From Candidatus Thermokryptus sp. (lineage in GTDB: Bacteria > Bacteroidota > Ignavibacteria > Kryptoniales > Kryptoniaceae), in assembly GCA_028276305.1 (NCBI GenBank), contig JAPYWO010000099.1, forward strand, positions 1 to 5,954: a stretch of DNA of 5,954 bases, in the 5' to 3' direction. This document shows positions 1-5,764 of the stretch, in pieces; the stretch's first letter is position 1, and each line of letters starts with the position of its first letter. Both the position numbers and the translations under genes were made by a program. The notes beneath the pieces are model-generated. The model did not search any database, had not been told where the DNA came from, and worked only from the letters and a program-made list of their open reading frames with translations.

Positions 1-396
1 GTTGACTTCATCTCACAAATTGAGTCAATTGAAGTTCAACCCGATGCGGTTGCGAAAGTTGTGATAAACGAGAGGACGGGGACTATTGTCGTCGGTGAAA
101 ATGTGACGATTTCGCCAGTTGCGATTTCACACGGTGGGATACACATTGAAATACAAGCCGTTCCGGTTATTTCCCAGCCAGCTCCTTTTTCACGAGGTCA
201 AACCATTGTAACACAGCTTACGACGATAAATGTTTATCAGGACACGACGATTGTCAACACGATTGAAGGAGTTGCGACGGTTCAAGATATAGCACGAGCT
301 TTGAACGCTTTAAAAGTTTTGCCAAGGGATATAATTGCGATATTCCAAGCACTTAAAGAAGCAGGAGCGTTAAAAGCAGAACTAATTATAATGTGA
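1..396 (+). CDS. flgI: Flagellar P-ring protein FlgI, C-terminal part (5' end outside window)
   Basis: FlgI forms the P-ring, the periplasmic bushing around the rod at the peptidoglycan layer of diderm flagella. The frame is open from base 1, giving 131 residues, about the last third of a normal protein of roughly 350-380. The GTG at 61 is an internal Val codon, not a start, because family sequence continues upstream of it. Diagnostic FlgI stretches are VINERTGTIVVG (residues 21-32), then TISPVAISHGG, and the C-terminal helix region VLPRDIIAIFQALKEAGAL (106-124) ending in AELIIM. The stop codon is 3 bases before flgJ. The Sec signal peptide expected at the N-terminus lies outside the window. 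FlgI calls for an outer membrane, and usually for flgH nearby, probably upstream. The family assignment is very secure. Confidence 0.97.
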   Translation, partial: VDFISQIESIEVQPDAVAKVVINERTGTIVVGENVTISPVAISHGGIHIEIQAVPVISQPAPFSRGQTIVTQLTTINVYQDTTIVNTIEGVATVQDIARALNALKVLPRDIIAIFQALKEAGALKAELIIM

Positions 397-399
397 AGA

Positions 400-1224
400 A
401 TGAAGATTTACACAGGTGAGCCAAATAAGATTATTCAAAGCGAAAAAATTCAAGACCAAAGCAGAAAACTTCGCCTCAAGGAGACGGCGGAGAACTTTGA
501 AGCGATATTTTTAAATTTCATGCTAAAGTCAATGATGAAAATTAGCGATGAAAGAAATTCAATTTTTGGAGGTGATGATTTCGGCACCGATGTTTTAGAT
601 GGCATCTTTTACATTGAGATGTCAAGACATTTAGCCAAAAATGGGAAATTCGGCATAGAAGAGCTTATCTACAAAGAACTTGAAAAAAAGGATGCGAAAA
701 CCACCAGCGATAACTCTGGGCAAACCGAAAAAGCAACGATGAAAGAGATTCCAAAGCACCAAGGACAAAGAAGGAAATTTATCAGATACAACGAACCAGT
801 GGTTGAGAAAATCAACCGCTTTGACGATATAATTAAAAAAGCTTCTTCAGAATTCAACATCCCGGAGGAGCTAATCAAAGCGATAATTGCCGTTGAATCA
901 TCCGGGGACATTTTTGCCCTTTCCCCAAAGGGCGCCAAAGGTTTAATGCAACTTATTGATTCAACTGCTCAATTCGTCGGGATAAAGAATATATGGCATC
1001 CTGCCGAAAATATATATGGTGGCGTTAAGTATCTACGCCACTTACTTGACAGATTTAACGGCGACATAAAACTTGCTTTAGCAGGTTACAATGCTGGACC
1101 TGAAAATGTTGAAAGATTTGGCGGTATCCCGCCCTTTCCGGAGACAATTGAATATGTCGGTAAGGTCATGAGATATTTAAAACTTTTTGAACAAAAAGGT
1201 GGCAAAAATGATACCGGGAAATGA
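400..1224 (+). CDS. flgJ: FlgJ: rod-cap domain fused to an SLT-type lytic transglycosylase domain
   Basis: A 274-residue protein expected to cap the growing rod and open the peptidoglycan for it. Residues about 26-92 match the FlgJ rod-binding domain (ETAENFEAIFLNFMLKSMMK, then a Gly-rich turn and the helix FYIEMSRHLAKNGKFGIEEL). A charged, low-complexity linker covers about 93-138. Residues about 141-263 form a soluble lytic transglycosylase (GH23/SLT) domain, with the predicted catalytic Glu166 in AVESSG, GLMQL at 181-185 and AGYNAGPENV at 228-237. No signal peptide or membrane segment is visible, which fits export through the flagellar type III apparatus (inference). Well-studied enterobacterial FlgJ carries a glucosaminidase-type (GH73) domain instead. 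The ATG at 400 lies 3 bases after flgI without a clear ribosome binding site, so reinitiation is likely. The end overlaps flgN by 17 bases. The enzyme's cleavage activity is inferred from motifs. Confidence 0.93.
   Translation: MKIYTGEPNKIIQSEKIQDQSRKLRLKETAENFEAIFLNFMLKSMMKISDERNSIFGGDDFGTDVLDGIFYIEMSRHLAKNGKFGIEELIYKELEKKDAKTTSDNSGQTEKATMKEIPKHQGQRRKFIRYNEPVVEKINRFDDIIKKASSEFNIPEELIKAIIAVESSGDIFALSPKGAKGLMQLIDSTAQFVGIKNIWHPAENIYGGVKYLRHLLDRFNGDIKLALAGYNAGPENVERFGGIPPFPETIEYVGKVMRYLKLFEQKGGKNDTGK
1196..1202 (+). promoter_or_regulatory. Ribosome binding site deciding the flgN start
   Basis: AAGGTGG lies 5 bases before the ATG at 1208, inside the end of flgJ. It is one of the better Shine-Dalgarno-like sequences in the window. 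It favours 1208 over the in-frame TTG at 1187, whose extra codons would overlap this site. Confidence 0.65.
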
Positions 1225-1552
1225 AAAGCCGATGGAAATTTTGACCAAATTGAAAGGTAAGTTGAAAACCCTGAAGGAGACGCTTGAGGAAAAGCAAAGA
1301 GCGATCGTCTCACTAAATTACGAGGAGATTGAGAAAAGGACGAAAGAAGCCGAAGCGATCATCTCTGAGATAACTTTGAGCGCAGATGAGGTGAAAAAGT
1401 TAGAAAATGGCAAGGACGAATTGATTTCGCTTTTAAATGAGATAAGGCGGATAAATTTTGAAAACAGATATTTGATCTCGCATTCGCTTTCCTTCACTAA
1501 AAAATTGATGGAGTTTTTTGACGAGGCGAAGAAAGTAAACAAAAAGGTTTAA
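1208..1552 (+). CDS. flgN: FlgN-like flagellar export chaperone
   Basis: A small 114-residue, almost wholly helical and highly charged protein. Long amphipathic heptad-like stretches cover about residues 8-52 and 58-107, with no signal peptide or membrane segment. FlgN is a cytoplasmic chaperone that binds the C-termini of the hook-filament junction proteins FlgK and FlgL and delivers them to the type III export gate. Sequence conservation in this family is weak, so the call rests on three points: the size (110-140 is usual), the coiled-coil character, and the position directly before flgK and flgL. The ATG at 1208 is preferred for its ribosome binding site. A TTG at 1187 or an ATG at 1232 is also possible. 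The start lies within the last codons of flgJ, and the stop is 5 bases before flgK. No flgM-like gene sits between flgJ and this gene. Confidence 0.82.
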   Translation: MIPGNEKPMEILTKLKGKLKTLKETLEEKQRAIVSLNYEEIEKRTKEAEAIISEITLSADEVKKLENGKDELISLLNEIRRINFENRYLISHSLSFTKKLMEFFDEAKKVNKKV

Positions 1553-1557
1553 TTTTT

Positions 1558-2901
1558 ATGGCTGGGTTACTTGGCATAATTGAGAGTGCAAAGAAAGGGA
1601 TTCATTCGTCAAGAATTGGGCTTGAGGTTACAAGCCACAATGTTTCAAACGCAAACACACCTGGTTACACAAGGCAAAGAGTTGAATTAAGCAGTAGCGA
1701 TGTTTTATCATCAAAGCTCGGAATGATAAACTCGGGCGTAAAAGTCGTCGGCATAAAACAAATCCGCGACATCTTCATTGAAGGTGAGATAAGAAAAACT
1801 CTAAATTCGCTCGGGAATCATTCCATTGAGCGTGAAATTTTCTCAAGGATTGAAACGATAATAAACGAACCAAGCGAGGTTGGGCTTGGGCGGTTAATTG
1901 AAAACTTTTTCAACGCTTTTGATGATTTAGCCAAAAATCCCGAGGACAGGGCTTTGCGTGTCAGCGTCGTTCAAAGCGCAAAGGCACTCTCACAAAGGTT
2001 CAACGACATTTTCAACGCCTTGCTTGGGATGAAAAAAGACATCTTGTCCGAAGTTGATGTGAAGGTTAAAAACCTGAACGAAATCATCGCTGAAATTGGC
2101 AAATTGAACCGAGAAGCGGTGAATCTTTATAACTCCGGTGCTGAAACGAACGATATAAAGGACAAGATAAATCAAAAACTAAATGAACTCTCAAAACTTG
2201 TGGATTTCGTCGCATCATTTGACGAAAGCGGTGCCGTAAAAATTAACGCCGGTGGCGTCACCATTGTGAATAAGGAACAGGTTAAAAGGATTGAGATGAA
2301 ATTCTTTGACGGCAAAGTTAAATTCATCTCAACCGATGACGGAATAGAAGCGAAGTTTAATTCCGGCGAGATTTTCATGCTTCAGAATTCGTTCAATGAC
2401 CTGGTTCCGGGCGTGATTGAGGGGTTTGATCGTCTTGCTTTGAACTTGATAAAAAAGATTAACGATATACATCGGCTTGGATATGGCATTGACGGGGCTA
2501 CGGGTCTTGATTTCTTCGTCGGGACTGGCTCAGGAAGCATTCAAGTTAACAAAGCAATCCTTGAAAATCCGAATAAAATTGCAACTTCAATTGACGGAAA
2601 CACCGGTGACAATCAAGTGGCGCTCGCAATCGCTGGACTTAGAAAAGATGAAAACATATCAAACTTTTACAACTCAATCGTAAGCGACATCGGTTTAAGG
2701 TCAAAAATAAGCTCGGATAACGAGAACTTACAAAAGATGATTTTAAATCAGCTTGAATCACAGCGAGATTCCGCTTCTGGTGTTTCAATTGACGAGGAGA
2801 TGTTGAATATGATAAAGTTTCAAAAAATGTTTGAAGCTTCCGCGAGGGTGATACAAAGCGTAAACGAAATGATTGACGCTATACTTTCAATGGTTAGATA
2901 A
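1558..2901 (+). CDS. flgK: Hook-filament junction protein FlgK (HAP1)
   Basis: A 447-residue axial protein that forms the first junction zone between the hook and the FlgL/flagellin filament. The N-terminal rod-type motif is clear: a helical start (GLLGIIESAKKGI), then SHNVSNANTPGYTRQRV at residues 27-42. The C-terminal axial motif RDSASGVSIDEEMLNMIKFQ begins at residue 403 and runs into a heptad helix ending at 445. Between them are the helical FlgK-specific segment (about 95-215) and a beta-rich outer domain (about 215-330). The protein is about 100 residues shorter than the Salmonella protein, so the surface-exposed domains are reduced, as in many other bacteria. There is no signal peptide, and export by the flagellar type III system with FlgN as chaperone is expected. 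The ATG at 1558 follows flgN by 5 bases, with AAGG about 10 bases upstream. Confidence 0.96.
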   Translation: MAGLLGIIESAKKGIHSSRIGLEVTSHNVSNANTPGYTRQRVELSSSDVLSSKLGMINSGVKVVGIKQIRDIFIEGEIRKTLNSLGNHSIEREIFSRIETIINEPSEVGLGRLIENFFNAFDDLAKNPEDRALRVSVVQSAKALSQRFNDIFNALLGMKKDILSEVDVKVKNLNEIIAEIGKLNREAVNLYNSGAETNDIKDKINQKLNELSKLVDFVASFDESGAVKINAGGVTIVNKEQVKRIEMKFFDGKVKFISTDDGIEAKFNSGEIFMLQNSFNDLVPGVIEGFDRLALNLIKKINDIHRLGYGIDGATGLDFFVGTGSGSIQVNKAILENPNKIATSIDGNTGDNQVALAIAGLRKDENISNFYNSIVSDIGLRSKISSDNENLQKMILNQLESQRDSASGVSIDEEMLNMIKFQKMFEASARVIQSVNEMIDAILSMVR

Positions 2902-2920
2902 AACAAAGTGAGTCCCAGAT

Positions 2921-3802
2921 ATGCGAATCACCGAATTAACAGTGATAAAAAATTTGATTGACAACATAGACAAGACGAGGGAGAAGATAAATCAAGTTCA
3001 GCTTAAAATCGCAACTGGCAAGGAAATCAACACGGTATCGGACGATCCTTATATCGCAAATTCAATAATGAATTTGAAAGCAATGATAAACAGAAATGAA
3101 CAATTTCAAAAAAACATTGACGACGCCATTGATTTCTTAACTGCAACCGGCGATGCACTTGACAATTTCATCAACACTTTGATTGATATAAAATCTCTAC
3201 TCGTTGAGATCTCAAACTCAGCAAGGGAGCCGGACTACGAAACTTATGCGAACAGGTTGGGAGAACTTTTCAAGCAGTTGCTTGATTCCGCGAATACAAA
3301 TTTCAAGGGGAAATATATTTTCAACGGAACGAATACAAAAGTCAAACCATTTTCATACGATGAAAAAAACGACCTGTTAATTTCGGACTTGTCAAACGGT
3401 GAGATAAAGTTTGAGGTAAACGATGGCGTGTATGAGAAAGTGAATTTCACAGTTGAGGAGATTTTCGGTGGGAGGGAAATTTTTGACCTCGTGCATCAAA
3501 TCAAAAGTTCCTTGAAGAACAAAATTAAACCCGACATCTCCCTATTGCAAAGGTTTGAGCAACTTTTTGAAAACATCGTGAGCAATTCATCTGAGGTTGG
3601 AGCTTTGATGAACAGATTCAACCTTTTGAGAAAGCAAATTGAAAAACAAAACCTTATACTAACCGAGCTTCTGTCAATAAGGCAAGATACCGACATAGCA
3701 CAACAAGCCATAAATTTACAAAAGGGTCAGTTAATACTTGAATCAGCATATATGCTCGCTGGGAAAATAATTCAAAAGTCAATAATTGATTATCTGCGAT
3801 GA
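2921..3802 (+). CDS. flgL: Hook-filament junction protein FlgL (HAP3)
   Basis: A 293-residue flagellin-superfamily protein forming the second junction ring, on which the filament cap and flagellin assemble. The flagellin-like N-terminal coiled coil carries ATGKEINTVSDDPYIANSIM (residues 31-50, with SDDP at 40-43). KYIFNGTNT at 131-139 is the FlgL-type turn (usually YxFxGT) that separates it from true flagellin. The C-terminal helix has the family pattern IRQDTDIAQQAINLQKGQL from residue 253 (Asp256, Asp258) and ends in SIIDYLR. The variable central domain spans about 140-230. Its length is close to the usual 300-320. The start is 19 bases after flgK, and its last bases overlap motA in an ATGA junction. 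No signal peptide is present, and export should be through the type III apparatus with FlgN help (inferred from the family). Confidence 0.95.
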   Translation: MRITELTVIKNLIDNIDKTREKINQVQLKIATGKEINTVSDDPYIANSIMNLKAMINRNEQFQKNIDDAIDFLTATGDALDNFINTLIDIKSLLVEISNSAREPDYETYANRLGELFKQLLDSANTNFKGKYIFNGTNTKVKPFSYDEKNDLLISDLSNGEIKFEVNDGVYEKVNFTVEEIFGGREIFDLVHQIKSSLKNKIKPDISLLQRFEQLFENIVSNSSEVGALMNRFNLLRKQIEKQNLILTELLSIRQDTDIAQQAINLQKGQLILESAYMLAGKIIQKSIIDYLR

Positions 3803-4584
3803 AGAACAATTCAACATTTGAATTTGGAACGATAGCCGGTTTAATACTCGGGGTGTTGTCAATTTTCGGTTCGTTTCTCCTTGAAGGTGGAACGCTTGGG
3901 GCTTTGATTTTGATCCCTGCGATGTTGATCGTCTTTGGCGGGACAATTGCAACAGCTATGATCGGCTCACCAGCGAAGATATTTTTTAAGATACCCAGCT
4001 TTATAAAACTTGCGCTCATACCGCCAAAATTCAATGTAGTTGAGACAATAGAGACGATAGTAAATTACGCAATCATAGCGAGGAAAGATGGGATACTTGC
4101 ACTTGAAAAGGAGGTCAACAATGTGTCTCATCCTTTTTTAAAAAAGATGTTGCGACTCGCCATAGATGGAACTGACCCAGAGACAATCCGTGAAATAGCG
4201 GATGTTGAGATAAACTACATAACCGAGCGACACATGGCAAACGCAACTGTATTTCAAAAGATGGGTGGATACGCCCCAACGATGGGGATAATCGGAACCG
4301 TCATGGGATTAATTTCAACGCTTGCAAACGCTGGTGGGGACCCGAATGAGCTCATACATCACATAGCGAGTGCTTTCATAGCAACGCTTTGGGGCGTCTT
4401 TAGCGCAAATATAATTTGGCTTCCTATAGCTGACAGATTGAAAGCGATCCACGCTGAAGAAAAAATTCTGTTAGAAATAATCGTTGAGGGTGTCTTAGCA
4501 ATTCAAGCAGGTGAGGTCCCAACAATCATCAAGACGAAACTTTACTCAATGTTTCCGATAAGCGAGCAAAAAATTGAGGACTGA
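3799..4584 (+). CDS. motA: Flagellar stator protein MotA (MotA/TolQ/ExbB family)
   Basis: A 261-residue inner-membrane protein that with MotB forms the ion-driven stator. Four membrane segments can be seen: about residues 10-28, 34-55, 157-178 and 188-209, with a large cytoplasmic loop (about 60-155) between the second and third. The loop carries ARKDGILALEKE, in which Arg95 and Glu103 have the same 8-residue spacing as the torque-generating Arg90/Glu98 of E. coli MotA. Pro160 in YAPTMGIIGTVMGLI and Pro209 at the end of the fourth segment match the two functional prolines of the family. The ATG overlaps the flgL stop by 4 bases, with no Shine-Dalgarno sequence, so translation probably depends on flgL. 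Length and loop motif resemble the shorter MotA/PomA/MotP type. Which ion it conducts cannot be read with certainty. Confidence 0.96.
   Translation: MKNNSTFEFGTIAGLILGVLSIFGSFLLEGGTLGALILIPAMLIVFGGTIATAMIGSPAKIFFKIPSFIKLALIPPKFNVVETIETIVNYAIIARKDGILALEKEVNNVSHPFLKKMLRLAIDGTDPETIREIADVEINYITERHMANATVFQKMGGYAPTMGIIGTVMGLISTLANAGGDPNELIHHIASAFIATLWGVFSANIIWLPIADRLKAIHAEEKILLEIIVEGVLAIQAGEVPTIIKTKLYSMFPISEQKIED
4576..4580 (+). promoter_or_regulatory. Strong ribosome binding site of motB
   Basis: GAGGA lies 6 bases before the motB ATG at 4587, inside the last codons of motA. It is among the best-spaced Shine-Dalgarno sequences in the window. It is also the first of four GGA motifs around the motB start, at 4578, 4594, 4605 and 4616. 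Confidence 0.65.
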
Positions 4585-4618
4585 AAATGTCAAGGAAGAA
4601 GAAAGGACATCACGAGGA
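4576..4618 (+). promoter_or_regulatory. Possible CsrA-binding GGA cluster at the motB start
   Basis: Four GGA triplets fall within 41 bases, starting at 4578 (within the ribosome binding site), 4594, 4605 and 4616. The second and third read AAGGA and fit the ANGGA core of CsrA sites. CsrA is encoded two genes downstream. CsrA can repress by occupying a ribosome binding site together with a second nearby GGA. The motifs also encode Lys/Arg/Glu codons, so chance is a real alternative, and no hairpin presentation was verified. Confidence 0.25.
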
Positions 4619-5336
4619 ACATGAAAACCTTGAGCGATGGCTCATAACTTATGCCGACTTGATTACGCTTTTGCTTGGTCTTTTTGTCGTGCTTTATTCA
4701 ATGTCACAAATTGACCTTAACAAGTATCAGCAATGGATTTCGGCTTTCAGCCAGTTATTCGGCGGTGGCGGGGTCCTCGCTGGCGGTAAAGGCGTCCTTG
4801 TCACACCTACTCCACCACGGACGGGCTCAGAAGCTCAAGCAAATACCTATCAAACAAGTTCGTCCCAGCAAAAACTTGAAGTTCAAATCAATGCAATTTT
4901 AAGCACAAACATTCAATCAAAAAAAATCATAGTTACAACATCTCCCGAGGGATTGACAATACATTTGCTTGAGCGATTGCTCTTTGAATCAGGCAGTGCA
5001 GAACTCAAACCTGAGGCAAAGGCAGTCCTTGATACAATAGCTGAAATACTAAAGCTTTTGCCAAACAAAATAAGAATTGAAGGACACACAGATGATAGAC
5101 CCATAAGGAGCGCAAGGTTTCCATCAAATTGGCACCTTTCTGTCGCAAGAGCTTTAAACACAGCATACTATCTTATGAGCAAAGGCGTAAACCCGGAAAA
5201 AATTTCAATTGCGGGATATTCAGAATATAGACCTATAGCTCCGAACGATTCAGAAGAAAACAGAGCGAAAAATAGAAGGGTTGATATAGTCATAGTTTCA
5301 ACTCAAAGTGGCGTTTTAAGCAAAATTTCAAATTAA
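4587..5336 (+). CDS. motB: Flagellar stator protein MotB (OmpA-type peptidoglycan-binding)
   Basis: A 249-residue protein that anchors the stator to the cell wall and carries the ion-binding aspartate. After a short basic and His-rich cytoplasmic tail comes a single membrane segment, about residues 18-38. It holds TYADLITLLLGLFVVLYSMS, with Asp24 matching the essential Asp32 of E. coli MotB and Tyr22 in the selectivity-linked position. A plug-like amphipathic helix follows (about 41-58), then a Gly/Ser/Thr/Pro-rich linker (about 59-95). The OmpA-like domain (about 115-237) has LLFESGSAELKPEA, IEGHTDDRP at 164-172, the peptidoglycan-binding pattern NWHLSVARAL at 181-190, and NRRVDIVIV near the end. 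The start is 2 bases after motA. Tyr22 is more common in proton stators and Phe in many sodium stators, so proton use is a weak inference. Confidence 0.96.
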   Translation: MSRKKKGHHEEHENLERWLITYADLITLLLGLFVVLYSMSQIDLNKYQQWISAFSQLFGGGGVLAGGKGVLVTPTPPRTGSEAQANTYQTSSSQQKLEVQINAILSTNIQSKKIIVTTSPEGLTIHLLERLLFESGSAELKPEAKAVLDTIAEILKLLPNKIRIEGHTDDRPIRSARFPSNWHLSVARALNTAYYLMSKGVNPEKISIAGYSEYRPIAPNDSEENRAKNRRVDIVIVSTQSGVLSKISN

Positions 5337-5348
5337 ATTTTCATTGGG

Positions 5349-5744
5349 ATGAGGATAAAAAATTCACAATTTGGAGAAATTGAGTTTGACGACGAAATGA
5401 TACTAACATTCCCAAGCGGGATTATCGGATTTGAAGAACTGAAAAAATTCATCATCGTTGAAGATGAAGAGTGCAAGCCATTCCGCTGGTTGATCTCCAT
5501 TGAGGAGCCGGAAATCGGCTTCGCAATACTTGAACCCACATTTGTGATTGAAAATTACTACCAAAGGGTTGGCTTTGACCCGAAAACTTTCGCCATCTTT
5601 TCAATAGTGACACTGAACAGGGACATCTCAAAGATCACTGTGAACTTAAAAGCGCCGATCGTGATTGACAAATCAAAAAAACTCGGAAAACAGATGATAT
5701 TTGACGACCCCGAACTTGAGATAACGCATCAACTTTTCACTTAG
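5349..5744 (+). CDS. fliW: Flagellar assembly factor FliW (CsrA antagonist)
   Basis: A 131-residue cytoplasmic protein. In the studied Bacillus and Campylobacter systems FliW binds either flagellin or CsrA. When flagellin is exported, free FliW traps CsrA and relieves repression of flagellin translation. Family marks are SQFGEIEF near the N-terminus, FPSGIIGFEELKKF at residues 21-34, FRWLIS at 45-50, a Pro in AILEPTF, and NLKAPIVID at 99-107 followed by Gln115. The length is slightly below the usual 140-155, mainly at the C-terminus. The protein is predicted all-beta, with no signal peptide. The ATG at 5349 lies 12 bases after motB. GGG touches the start codon, but no properly spaced ribosome binding site is visible. 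csrA follows after 20 bases, the usual FliW-CsrA pairing. No flagellin gene is in the window, so the regulated target lies elsewhere. Confidence 0.96.
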   Translation: MRIKNSQFGEIEFDDEMILTFPSGIIGFEELKKFIIVEDEECKPFRWLISIEEPEIGFAILEPTFVIENYYQRVGFDPKTFAIFSIVTLNRDISKITVNLKAPIVIDKSKKLGKQMIFDDPELEITHQLFT

Positions 5745-5764
5745 AAAACTTATTGAGTTTTGAA

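Noticed and set aside
61..396. A complete 111-residue gene starting at the GTG at 61
   Set aside because: The same frame is open back to base 1 and the upstream residues continue the FlgI family sequence, so this is the tail of a longer gene.
669..938. Antisense 89-codon frame inside flgJ
   Set aside because: A Ser/Phe-rich product is the usual shadow of Lys/Glu-rich coding sequence on the other strand; there is no start context.
2477..2683. Second + strand frame within flgK
   Set aside because: It lies wholly inside a strongly conserved gene in another frame and matches nothing recognisable.
3654..4034. Antisense open frame of 126 codons across the flgL/motA junction
   Set aside because: It is the reverse complement of two well-supported genes, shows no family motif and is hydrophobic only as a mirror of MotA's membrane codons.
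4675..4902. Second + strand frame within motB
   Set aside because: It overlaps the membrane segment and linker of MotB out of frame and has no family signal.
5129..5145. TTGGCAC resembling a sigma-54 -24 element inside motB
   Set aside because: The partner GC comes 12 rather than 10 bases after the GG and lacks the TTGC context; the bases encode the conserved peptidoglycan-binding region.
5745..5764. Possible terminator or promoter between fliW and csrA
   Set aside because: Only 20 AT-rich bases with no inverted repeat or T-tract, too short for either element.
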